DNA of 64,000 nucleotides from Diadema setosum. Taxonomy: Eukaryota > Echinodermata > Echinoidea > Diadematoida > Diadematidae. This document shows, in pieces, positions 1 through 13,401 of the stretch (its first letter is position 1; each line of letters opens with the position of its first letter). The notes below the pieces were generated by a model. The model saw only the letters and a list, made by a program, of their open reading frames with translations. It did no database searches and was not told the origin of the DNA. A program made the position numbers and the translations under genes. Location of the stretch: positions 31,311,919 to 31,375,918 of the forward strand of contig NC_092701.1 in NCBI RefSeq assembly GCF_964275005.1, given 5' to 3'.

Positions 1-794
1 GCAAAAGAAAAGTGTGATATTCAACTTTTACTCTAAAATACCTCTAGCAGTCACATTTCTTTTTCGAAGGTCCCACTAGGCTATAATAACCATGGCCATA
101 CGCAGATTTGTATTTCTTCTTTCTTTAAGGTTGGAGTAGGAATGCCTAAAATTATCGAGGATGTTTTTGCATTTTAGAAATGAAGTGGAAAGCTCTGGTG
201 CACAGTTTTAGTGATTTGTATTTCTTTCTTTCTTTCTTTTCCAGAAACACTCACACACGCATACACAGACAAAGTTATTGAAAATTCCAAGGGGTGAGGG
301 AGGGCAACTGGGAGAAGCAGAAAGGGAGAAGCAAAGACGAGTAGTATCAATTTAAGTCCTACAATTTATACTGCAGAGCTATCAAGTCTCAAGCATTCTG
401 CGTGAGACTCAAGCATTTAGGGTCTGTCTCACGATCTCACGCATGGCACCCATTTTTCTCATGCATCGGGTGAAGTCTGCAACTTGGGCCAAAAATAAGG
501 AGCATAGCTCAAAGGATTAAAGTGATAGTTGCAATTGAAGGTATATTTCCCTTTTGTCTTTCAAAATTAGTAGAAAATAGTTACTAAAGCATGCACCAGA
601 TCGCATCATTAAGAGCTAATAATGAAAAAAAAAAAAAAAGCTCCCTACCATGGGAGGGGGGACACCCCCTAATTCGCATTATGCGCGCGAGCGCCGAGAT
701 GCCAAGTCATGAAAATTTCACTCATATTTTTTTTTGAACTTGGCATCACTGATACTGACACATATCAACCGAGCCTGCACTTTCTCAGAAGTCA

Positions 795-796
<2 letters not shown>

Positions 797-842
<46 letters not shown>
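797..842. repeat. (CA)n microsatellite
   Basis: An uninterrupted CA dinucleotide run of about 46 bp. The His-Thr reading frames across it are artefacts. Confidence 0.95.
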
Positions 843-846
<4 letters not shown>

Positions 847-1024
847 TACTAATCAGGCAATATTATATATGATTATATCGAGATGTTGCTTGCATGAAAG
901 TGAAAGGAAGAGGCGCTGAACATAAGGAAGCATAGCAATCGATTTTGAAACTTTGTTGCCCAATTTTTATTAGTAGTAATTAATCAATTCATGTATCTAT
1001 TCTTATTCATTTTTCTCTGAAGTT

Positions 1025-1025
<1 letters not shown>

Positions 1026-1116
<91 letters not shown>

Positions 1117-1136
1117 GTGTGTGTGTGTGTGTGTGT
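1026..1136. repeat. Compound (TA)n(TG)n microsatellite
   Basis: About 45 bp of TA repeats pass directly into about 65 bp of TG repeats with one interruption near 1115. Confidence 0.95.
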
Positions 1137-2771
1137 ATTGAGTGTTTTAACAAAACTTACAAATCAAGTTAAAAGGGTTTTATAAGAAGAACCCCATAAA
1201 AATCTATGCGTTTTAAAGACCCATCAAGTTGAGTTAGCCAAGAGAAGAATGTTTATCAGAATCCTATACACTTTCACAAACGCAGGAAAATATGCATGTA
1301 CATAGGCCAATAGACTGCATCAAAATGATAAACGCACATTGGTCTCAGTACAGGCATGAGAGTAGGCCTATGAGTCTACAGGTGAAAGAACGTGTTGCGG
1401 GAATCTATGTGTTTTAATACGCACACACAAGCACAATAATTGAGCCTTAAGCATACATAACATACAAAACTAATTTTCAGATTTGCATATGAATACGCAC
1501 ACGGAGCTGTACACAAGGAAAACAGAGACAGAAAGAAATAGAGAGAGGGAGAGAGAGGGGAAAAATACCTTACTTAGAGAGAGGAAAGAAAAAAAACCTA
1601 AAGTTAATACATGATCAACACTCAAGATATCATGAGCCATGCAACACAAAAGCAACAAATGGGTGTAGGTACGATTACTCATATAATGTAAGTCATAGAA
1701 GATTTAGATGTTCAAGGAGGACAATGGGAAGACAGAGAAAACTTGGTGCAGGGATGATATATGGATCACATTATTGACATGAGAGTGATGGTTCTATTGG
1801 TTAATATACTACATACATCCTTTGTGATCCATTTTATTTGCTGTCGTCTATATTTCTTTTTAATCGTGATTTCATTGTCTTTTCGGCATTGAATCATACA
1901 GAAAGTGTCACAAAAAGAATCGTCACATGATGAAGGTAACACAGGAGAACGATGGTTTTCTTAAAGTTAGTGGACCTTCTTTTCAGTTAGTATTACACTA
2001 AATTATTGTTCTTTTAGAAGAGGAAAATAACACAAAAGCATGTTTCTTAAGTATTGATTCAACTTCTGCTTTGTGCTAGAAAGGAAAATGCACCTGTTTA
2101 TTTACCATGTTTAGTTATTTGCTCGGACGTGATTAGAACTTTAGTTTTACATGGGAACGGAGACAACATCAACGGACCTCCTTATTGATTAGGTACATGT
2201 GAGAGACGAAATAACATTTTTTTCATTTATGCAGGCACAAAAAGAAAAGAAAATCTATCCATTTCTTTATACAAAGTATATAGTTAAAATTTTGTTCAGG
2301 TATATGATTATGAATTTAGTTTTGAATGGGAAAAGGGCTAAGGTGTAAATAATCAGATGTGGAATTATATGTCATCGCACTTGTCATCCTAGCGTTAAAT
2401 GCACTCTATATGACTAAATGACATTGTATTATATGCCTATGTAGACATATCAATGAGGTCGCAAATCACGTGATAAGAACTATATCAAGCCGATTACGGA
2501 GAGTGAATGTAATAACGCTTTATGACATGGAGAGAAAAAAAAAACAACAACAACAGAAAGAAAATAACGAGAAGGAAGGAAACAAGACTGGGCCATTGGT
2601 AAACGAGAAGTTTTGATTAGATACCAAGCAGAGCTGCTGCTCCTTCTTCACTGACAGGACTGATATGCGATCAGCTGCTTTGGCAACAGACACCGAGGAA
2701 GTGCATATCATTCGAGCATTTTTATCGGCTGGAATTGAGACCTTTTGTGATGTCATCTGACCTCTAGTAAA

Positions 2772-2838
2772 ATGGCTTGCCTGTATGCCTGGATTCTGGT
2801 TTTCGTCGGGTCTTTTCATCCAAGTGTTGAGTTCCAAA
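2772..2838 (+). CDS. CUB receptor exon 1: start and signal peptide
   Basis: The ATG lies in the favourable context AAAATGG. It encodes 22 residues beginning MACLYAWILVFVG, a short hydrophobic signal peptide, and ends in phase 1 before the donor GTAAGA. The spliced codon with exon 2 is AAA (Lys). The next ATG, at about 3290, lies in the intron and would lack a clean signal peptide exon. Confidence 0.65.
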
Positions 2839-5299
2839 GTAAGACTGTTGAATGTCACGAGATTCTATACGTCGATGTAATTTTCCGAATAATGATAATT
2901 ACGGATTACAACCAATAATCGCTAATTGACTACTACTGCGAGCCATTGTCAAAGTATGAGGAAATAGGATGTCTATAGGTTCAGGAACGAAAATTTGATT
3001 GGTATCGTCAGAAATCAAAATTTTATCTCCAATTAATAGACAAAAGAGTAGATTTGCTCTTCATTTTCATCAGTGATATTAACCTATACAATTATTGAGA
3101 ATGCACCTCCAACCTCTAGTTAAATTTGAAAGACAGAGAGATAACGTTTACAGCTTTCATACACATTGTAGCTTCAAATGACATCTATACGTAAACTCAG
3201 CATTCTCTGTGCTGTGTGAGGACATACAGTGTATTATGTATGCAAACATTTTATACTTTTTACTGACCCTTCATTCGGATTGTGATCGTAATGCACTTAC
3301 TTTGTTTTGGTTGGTTTTACTTTGTTTTAGAATCGCTAAACGTGGCTAAAATTTTAATACTACAAATAAGGAATGACTCTGAACGCACAACGTGGGATAT
3401 AACTACCAACGAAACAATGAGAATCCAAGTTTCTTTCAACGCATTTTTGCTACGTGATGGGCGTGACTTTCTTGATATAGAAGATATCTGTGTGAATTAC
3501 CACGACAACACGACGAAATCTACAAAACTGGTTACCTTCAGTGGAAGCACAGTTCCTAGACCTGTTACTACTTTGAGTAATACTGTGAGGATAAGATATC
3601 AGCCATCTCCGAGAACATGTCATAGGAACGTAGAAATAAATGTGACAGCGGTACAAATTCCAGGTGAGTTGAGTGGTCATACCCTTAAGTTTAACTCATG
3701 TGACGTTTTTTTTTTTTCTCTCTCTCTCTCTCTCTCTTTCTTCGTAAGTTTTTTATGTTGTAAAAATTGATAATCAGGCCGCAGCTAATGCGTTTACCAA
3801 GGTATACGGAAAAAACCTGTTCAGTTTTAAGATTATAACGTGATAATAGTTCCTCTATTTTATCAAATTTCGATGAAGCATCTATACGATCGATTCTGTT
3901 TGGCTTGATTCCATGCATAAGACATCTGCAAGTGAATTTAAACATTCTGCGGTATTGCCCTTGTATCATTCAACCACTTCTTCTTTTTACTGGCTTTACC
4001 ATCAGGCTCATGATATTGATTAACATAACTATTGACTTTTATTTGTGTACATTTCAGTTGTAAACATTGCAAAATATACTATTAGAGTATTAAAAGAACA
4101 ACAACATGCAAATTTAAATGACGTTTTTGTTTAAGTTGTAAGAAGTCCATAATTACCAATTGTACCAAGTTAACCTTTAAAGGGACTGTACAGTACTGGT
4201 TGAGTTGGGGATGCATGTTTTGAACATTCCTAAGTGAGATAATGAGAAACCTCTTATGAAATATGAAAGAGCATGTAATTTTAAGAAGGATTCAACATTT
4301 ATTTGATGAAAATTAGTTTTCAAATGGCTGAGATATCCAAAAAAAGTGATAATAATAAAAGGCGACAGGCCACGCCTTTTATTAGCATTCTTTGTTTCAC
4401 CTTGTGTTTGCATATCTCAGCCATTTCAAAACGGATTTTCATCAAATAAACGATTGATACCCCTAGAATTGTATTCTCTTTGACATCTCATAGAGTGGTT
4501 TCTGAATATCTTGCAAAATGTTAAAAGCTAAATCCTCACCTCGACCAGAACTGTATACACCCTTTAAATAGCATATAGTTCAGATTTCTTTTTTAATACC
4601 AAAAGAATGTTTTCTAACAATCGTGACAATTTAGAACTTTTGAGAAAAAAAACCTGTCTATACAACCATTCTATATTAGAATCTTTTATGTTACAGATAA
4701 CATCTGGTTGGGAAAAGACAACTCATTCGACATGATGTCACCAAATTATCCTTCCAACTACCCAAATAACTGTTACTATCGTTGGAAATTCCAAGTTCAG
4801 GAGGGATGTGTTATTTCCGTCAATTTCGAATCGTTTTCACTGGAAATCGGGCACGATTTTCTCTACTTCTTCCAAGAGAACGAGAGAAATGAAAGCACCA
4901 CTTGCACAGAATTACTAGAAGTTAAGAATATGACTGGTGAGAGGACAGGTGTTGTACTGCGAAACTGGAACTTTGACACTTCGACGTCATTACTCACTGC
5001 CATTTTTACTAGTGACCAAAGTAGGCCTTCGAACAAGTCGGGTTTCTGGATCAAGCTGCGAGCTGTTGGAGGTAGATATTATTCCCTCTGTTACAACATG
5101 TTCCTATACTATTTAATATGATTTGCATCCTCAAAAGAACACAAAAGTATAGGTGGTCGCATGGGCAATAAAGGTTTCATAAGCTGTTCTTTACACATGT
5201 TATAAGTTATGACAGCAATAATGAAGCAGTGCTAACAAAATAATTCAAGCCACTGAATAAAATTGAATATGAATAGCAAAGATTAAGATGGCAATATCA

Positions 5300-5346
<47 letters not shown>

Positions 5347-8300
5347 GAGTTTGTTTGCAAAAACAGATAAGTCCATTTTTTAAGATTTTGAAGTACGGTC
5401 TCTGTCATAAAGTACAAAATAATACCTTTTAAATGATATATTGGTCACTACATATAAAGGTACATTTTTGAAGTTATGGTCAAAAAAAGCAAAGATTTTG
5501 TTATCATTCTCTTTATTTTTCTTGACCTTTAATCGCAAATATCTCCATTTGGCAAATATGGACTTATCGGTTTTTGCAAACAAACTCTTCATATATATAA
5601 TATCCTAAATTCAATCTGCAGAGGGATATAATGCTTATGTATAATGACTTTTTGATATTAACGTTAAATGACAGCACGCCCGTATAAACATTGTAAAATG
5701 AATACGTGAATTATGTGCCCGTACGTGTGTATGTTTGTTTACCCTTGTAAATTCTACAACTAGAATAATTATTTAGATATAACAGAGATAGAGAGTTAAA
5801 TGTAGAAGTAGACTGCGCGATGACAAGTTGATAAGTGGTACAGTAATACAGCGACTATGTTTTGTACAAATTACTGATAGCTGCAAGTATTTCTGGGATT
5901 TGAAATACTACAATAGCGGCAAATATGCGAATGACGACGAATGTACGCCAGACATGTATGTATTTTGCACATTTTAAAACAACTGCATTAATGTAAAGAA
6001 GAAAATCTCTCTGGTTTAATATACATTTCTATATAGATAGAATATAAAACCCAAATAAAGTTTTGGGAAGACGCATTCCAAACAGAAACTAAATGACTTT
6101 TGCATTTTTCATTTAAAAGAGACAATCATCAAACAAACTCTCGGGTGAAAAGTAATCATTTTGACTGCACAAAAAAGTGTATGATAGGACATTTTCTTGT
6201 ACGACGTGATATACTGTATATGCTTCTTCAATTCTCAGTATATTCGTCTTAATGCCTAGAAAAAAGAACAAGACAATTAGAAATAATCTTTGTTAATCGA
6301 TTTCTTTCTCCTCCAATGCCGAAAGCCTTGAGTAAACCACTAATGTGAAAATATAATCCCCAGTTATCATGAGAGTTTGATAAAGTTCACGAACACCAAA
6401 ATGTCTGATTCAATTACCATAATCTTAAGCTTCTCGTAGTGTGGTGTGTATGAATCTATTCATGACATATGGCATGGCCAGTTAACCATATAAGTATTAA
6501 GAAGTCCAGGACACTACATGAAGAGATTTAATGCAGTTGAATTGAAATTATGTTTCACTAATCATTAAGGAAAGTATATGCGTCAGACGAATGAAAGAGT
6601 TTCATATTTTAAGACATTCTTAGACACTAAAACTCGGACAGGAGATATCACCCTCTCGCTCTTTGGACAAGTATCGATTTTTTTTTTTTTTTTTTTGGGG
6701 GGGGGGGGACAAGTTTCATGTCTGGTTAACTGACATTCTTGTACATTGATTATGGTCTATTATTATTATTTATTCGTTTATAACTCACAGAGAATAGTCA
6801 AACACGTTTTGTCATCTTGTTTTTAAAGGATATGTTTCGCTGAGCTGGCTATCATCTGCAATCATTCTAACTGAATTCACGCTTGTATAATCTTATAACA
6901 TTTACATATTCAGGGGGAAATGCTTCATGTTCACCGCCTACACTCTCGCCCACAGAGTTTTCAACAAATTTATCTGGTGCAACCGTAAGCCGAAGACAAT
7001 CTGGTAACTTATCGTTAACTGATGATGATCGAGTTCGATTGAGCGCTCAACTTGTAACAATTTATCATTTGTCTGTGTAGATAAAGACTGAAGGGAAGTG
7101 CGAAATACATCTTTTCTTTTTCTTTTTTCTTTTTTACCAGACTATACGAACTTAGCATTCAAGGGCAGGCTTTAGGAGCGAGCTTCACTCAAATTCGAAA
7201 TGTATTTTTTTTTTTGGTTATCTTTATTGTTATGATGAGTTTGGTATCTATTCTCTTTTTTAACTAGTCTCATTTTTTTTTTTACTGTTTAATGTGTCTC
7301 TTTCTTCATTTTTATGTCCTGATTATTTTTTCCTTATTCCTAGTTGCGTTTCTAGTCAGTCCACTTTTCATTCCCACCTCCATTTCAAGTGAAAACTGGA
7401 AACACCTTTAAGGAAGGGGGTATAGACAGTCAAAGTGTTACAATATGATATTCAACATACTGTTACAAAATTCATGTAAAAACTTGACTCTGACGGTGAC
7501 AGTATAATCAATAGTCTTCCTGCTTGCATATTTTTGGTTTATTGATAAAATGTCATATGCAATGTGTTAATCGATAATTGTTTTGATAATATTCTTTCTT
7601 GATTATGGTAGACCTTGCTTCTAAATGACAGCATATGTCACTTTGATTCATCAACTCTTCTCTGAAGCTCATAATTTCGCTAGCGTGTATGCCGTCACAC
7701 ATGGTCGAAGTAAAATGTAAACCCTATCATGGACTAAAAGGAATAAATTCTACACAGTGGCAGTGAGAGGGTTACTTATTTTAATTTTTCCTTCTTTATG
7801 TGTTCCAGCAAATGATTCGAGAACCGACTTCACAACCGGCCCTAATCAAGGTACGAGTGAGATACAACCCACAGAGCACAGCTACAATACACAGCATTCC
7901 GGTGAGTCTTTGGATCGAAAGATAATGATCAGAGCCTAGAAAGAGATAAATTGACATAATTACAATCTGCCATTTCACTTCTTCCTTTAACCCCACCCTC
8001 TCCTTACAAAATTTTCATTATTGGTTTGTTCTTTCAAAACAGTTTCTGTTTTGGTATTCGCTGTTTCATATTGTTTTTGTTTTTGTTTGAATGTCCATTT
8101 CAACTTCTGTGTTTCCGGCATGATTGCACATTTTGCGTGTGCAGAATTTGACTACACAAGACACACTGTAATACAATTGTAGAAGTTCAATCATTTGTTG
8201 TTGTTTCTTTTTTGGTAGTTTTTTTTTTCATCAAAAATTAGACATTTGTTATTTCGGTGGCAAATGAATGCATGGTTGGAGCTGTTGTCAGGGGCGATAA

Positions 8301-11300
8301 CACATAAACAGAGCTTAAAGGCGTGGGTGACAAATCTTTAGAAACCCGTACGAATATAGGTTAAAAGCAGTTTCCTTTCTGCATTGTGCAGGTGCCGGTG
8401 TCACTGCCCAGACTGGGTCGTGAAGTAATGTGTGTCTTGACTCTGATGGTATATCCTGACAGATATAAATTTATCTGCTTCTCACAAACACGCCGACAAA
8501 ATTAAAGTGTTTCAATGAAAACTGCGGATGCCAGCACACCATGTTTCCTTTAAGAGGATTACAATTACGTAGGGAAACATGTTCACATCTCATACAATCA
8601 TATGGAAGATAGATTATCACTAGAAAAACACAACGAGATCATACATGCATCATGAACCAGTCTTCGTCTTGTATCTAAATGAGTTTATGCGAAGGGGAAT
8701 AAGGGGATTTCGACTATGAAATATATTAAAGGTGACAAGAATAGATGACTCTGCTTGTGATTTTAAGCACTTGAGTTGGCAACCAAAAAGTATTGTCTTC
8801 CGCCAGTGTCAGAAAATGAAAATGTTTTTCTTAAGTATAATGATGATTATCATTGCGGTCTTAAAATAGCAGCGTAAATCTGACAATTGGGTCATTACTC
8901 ATACGAGGCAGGGCAGCGCATACTTCAGTTTGCTATCTTTGTAAATATTTGGATATGTCTCCAGCGTTGTCTAGAGCTAGTTTTCAGTAAACATTTCTTT
9001 GTTTATAGTGTTGACCCGTGTTGACATTTTTCTGTTCCACAGATTCCCTCTGTCTTCCTCGTTTTGCTCTAATTATTCTTTTGAATGGTGAATTCTACCA
9101 TTCATTGAAGCCGGAAGTATGTATGTATGTGTGTGTGTCTTTGCATGTGTGTGTGTGTGCTTTTGTGTATTTTTTGTGTGACTGAATGGGTTTTTGGCGC
9201 AGATGCAACCCACTTTACGACATGGCACTGGCACTAGTTCTAAGCATTCGCGTGAAACCATGAAGGCAGTCCTTATAAAGGACTGTTTGCTGTATTCTTT
9301 CTGGAATAGGCATTTATTTTCATTTCAATTTCATTTAATTAATTCTCTATGTCCAAAATGATACACAATTATTACAAAGTAAAAAAATCGTTTGTGAGCA
9401 AGTAAAAAAAAGATTATTGGAATAGCACATTACGTAACTCCAAAATCCACGCAAAAAAATAACGATGAATAATGTACGTTTACACAACTGCACAAACGCG
9501 CTACGCATGAACATAATATACACATCAATGTTTTTCGTTTTGATCTTCTTGATATCAATGCGAAATAAAATCGTACGCCTATCTTATTTTGAAGGATTGT
9601 GGATGGAACTTGCAAACGCACAAAACAAAACAAAACAAAACAGAACTTTTACTTTGTTCACTAAGCAAGTTCCCTAAAGCAGAAAGAGAAAACAAAACTT
9701 GTACATGTAAATCCCTCTTAAAACGAATAAACACAAAGGGATTTTTGTTTTGTGAATACAAAGAAGAGAGATGATAGATATGATTTTAGAAATGTCATAT
9801 CTGGAACTACATCCATTCTTCGCTGTAAGCAGTCCACAATAGAACTACCCACATTGAGTAATCGCAGAATATTTCCTCACAATGTTTTTACTAAACAAAC
9901 CTTCGACCAATACAAAAAAAAAAAAATATTGTTAATCTAGAGGACCCGTGATTCTTAAAACCAATGATTTATATTGTTCAATACCTTTTTGAAAGTCAAT
10001 TAATTTCAATTATGCTTAAGCGTTCTGACATGAACATTTGATACCAATAAGGTCTATCGCAATTAACGTTTGATGTCCCGGCATGTATGATTTATTTCTT
10101 TCATGTTATCAGTGCTGGCTATTGTCTTATTACTTTTGATAACATCGATTGGTGATATACTCCACTTCGCTTTGGTGTTGAAGAGGAATAATTGCTTATC
10201 TGTCAGTCTATATGCTGACCACGTGATAGATGCATACCCATTTTATCACACGCCCACGGAGAAGAAAGAGATCATGTATGGATGATTAAATCACCATACA
10301 AAATGATCTAGTTTACATTCCTATGAGCATACTATTGCAAATTATAATAATTTGTTTGTTTAATCATGACTTTGCTCAATTCTAAGTACGTGTGAGTAGA
10401 ACATAATACGAAAACGAGAACCATCGTTTCATTTAAACGAATGGCAGGTTAAAACACATTACATGAGATACAAAATAACTGTTGAAGTCTACATTTTACC
10501 GCTACACAAAATACTTAATACTATCATATTACACACAAACAGTCAAATATTAATCAACCAAATATCGATGATATCATTGCAATACGATAACAACATTAAT
10601 ATAATCCTCTTCCACGTGCAATAATTTTCATTAATATAAACCTATCATCATCATCTAATTTTATCTTCACTATCTCAAACTTTCATTGAACTTTATGCCC
10701 ACCCACCCCCCCCCCCCCCAAAAAAAAGCAGAGCCTTTACCTTGTATACTAAGCAAGTTCTCTAAGAAAAACAGAAAAAATGAACCCTTTTATTCGACAA
10801 TATTACATGTACTTCTAAATCGCTCTCAAAATAAGTAAACAGTGAGAGTTTGTTTTTTTTTTTAAATAAAAAGAACAGAGAAGATAAATGTAGTTTAAAA
10901 GGTCATATCTGGAACTACACCTTAAGTCTCCTCTAGGACTATATACCCACATTGAGTATAGCCGTAGAATTATCTTGCTATCTTCTTACAAAAATTAATA
11001 TTCGACCAATACAAGAAAAAAAAAATTCATGTCCATCTGGCGGATCCGTGTCTCTTGAAACTAATGAGTTGTTACCTTTTTAAAAGCCATTTAATTTCAG
11101 TTATGTTTAAGTGTTGTGACATGAATATTTGATCTCAATTATGTCTATCATAATTATCGTTATAAATTTCTTATCTTGGAATTCATAATTGATTTCTTTC
11201 ATTTTATCTATAATGGCTATTGTATTCTTCGTGGTTTTGATAACATCGATTGGTGTATACTCCACTTCCCTTCGCTGTTGACGAGGAATATTGTTTATCT

Positions 11301-12397
11301 ATCAGTCTCTGTTAACCACGTGATATATGCATTATTCACTCTATTACACTGCAAGGTAAAAAAGAGAGATCTTGAGATGGATAATGTAATCATACTTTTG
11401 AGGTGGTAAAGTTTGCATTTCCATGAGTACTTTGAAATTGCAAATGGTGATAACTAAGTTTTTAGAATAAAAATTAATCAGCTGTCCGAAGCACCTCAAT
11501 TCCCTCTTCCGATTCCGATGTTCAGAGTGAGGGCTTTTGCTTTTTTTTTTCTTTACTTCCTTTCTTGCCCTTATTCTGTTGAGCCTTATTCCTTTCAATG
11601 GTATACTCCTCAGTCAAGTCATGTCATGTTGTTGTGTTTCTCCTGTCTTGTTCTGTCCTGTCTTTGTAAACAAATAGTATCATAAGAATCCTTTGAGTGG
11701 TTCACAGTATACAATTATGCTTTTCAGTGGACCTGTCAATTCTTTTTTCCCCCGCTAAACATAACTTTGTGTTTTATCGGTATGCATGTATGATTTCAGT
11801 TTTCAACCATTATCTATCATGTAAAGGTAAATACAAGTCCATGTTATGAGTTTCTTTTTTATGTTTTGCTGGGAAAAAGAATGAAAAATAAATGAATTGA
11901 ACTGAATTGAATTAAATGTCGAATTTTCCATACTTTTGTATATCGTTTTCCATACGAAAAGTCACAAAATTGAGTAGTCTTATCATCAAGCGTTGGCGGC
12001 ACCAAAGCTCATTCTTTTTTATATTTGGTTGCATTCCTTCAATTCAAACTGCTTTACATAAGGAAAGATCCTTTCACGTCTAGAATTTCAAATCCTTACT
12101 TTCACCCCAAGGCAGCTTTCAATAGGTGAATTTCCAAAGTGTTATATGTAATTTGATGCACTGATGGATATACGTATACTTTTCTTGAAAAACTATACGA
12201 TCAAGCTAATTGTTTCTAACTTAGTCCTTCTGGATCACAGTTTTTATACACTGATTTTTGCTATGCCGATTTCTGGATTTCAGGAGCAGGCATCTACGCC
12301 GGTGGAAACCGGTGGTTTGCGCCCCCCCCCCCCCCTACACTTTTTTTTTGCGCAAGATATAAGAATAAATAGGGTGCAACCACTCCCCCCCCCCCCC

Positions 12398-12434
<37 letters not shown>

Positions 12435-13350
12435 CTTTTCTTTTTTTTTTTTACCCCGGAAGTGCCACTAGAATATTTGCGCTGAAGACCCCCCCCCCCC
12501 ACACACCTTTCTTTCTTTTTCTTTTTTTTTTTTGCATGTTAGCTGATGAAACCCGGACGTGGCAGCTAGAAATAAAAACTGGACCCCCTCCCTCCCCCCC
12601 CCCCCCCCCACTTGTCAAAACGTGGCGCCGGCCATGAAGCAGTGGGCCGCGAAGTTCTCGCGGATGACTACCTGAAATAAAAATGCAAAAAGATCTGTAT
12701 TCGATCTACACAATATGTAAATGGGCCTCACAGAGCAATGAAGGAGCCAAAATGGGCCTCGGTTTAAATAAGATATAGAAGCGCTTTTCTAAACAACAAT
12801 ACTGCATACTATCATTACAACACTGTCTTCATGAAGTCAAACAGGACCGGACGTCATATAAATATAATTACGAGCATGTAAATATTATCATGCAAGTGTG
12901 TATCGACCTGTTAGCAGATAGCATGTGATCCAGTTTCTTTTTCTTTCTTTTTTCTGTTCATTTCCGTTTCCTTTTCAAACCAGACAACTTCCTCTACGTA
13001 GGATCCGCAATCGCCATTGCCATTCTTCTCATCCTGCTGATCATCAGTGCTGCGAAGTGGTTTCAGATTCGTCGGTAAGACAGACGGGTACTGTATGAAT
13101 TATCACAAGTCATCATAATCATCTCGTACTACTACATACACGTACATGCAACTTGAGGGAGGTGGAACAAATTTTCGTGGAGAAGGAGTTTCGTGGAGAA
13201 GGAGAAAATAACTCTTCTCCTAATGTGCAATGTCAACTAGAAAGTAGCATTGGTATTTAACACAAACATTGGACCCAACACGATGTTACTGGTTACAGCG
13301 CCCCGGGGTTAACATTGACCCTTGACTAAACCAACTACAAACAATACCCC

Positions 13351-13401
<51 letters not shown>

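Larger units (their letters stand above)
1..2771. other. Upstream region of the CUB receptor gene, no gene seen
   Basis: I see no supported exon here. It holds a (CA)n run, a compound (TA)n(TG)n run and short poly-A/poly-T tracts. The last few hundred bases should contain the promoter and 5' UTR of the CUB gene starting at 2772, but no convincing TATA box or initiator could be picked by eye. Confidence 0.5.

Noticed and set aside
3282..3330. Using the ATG near 3290 as the start of the CUB protein
   Set aside because: It lies before a good acceptor (TTTGTTTTAG) and the upstream exon at 2772-2838 gives a proper signal peptide in the correct phase.
6984..6989. Donor GTAAGC inside CUB exon 4
   Set aside because: Using it gives a 70 nt exon and throws all later exons out of frame; GTAACT at 7004 keeps the frame.
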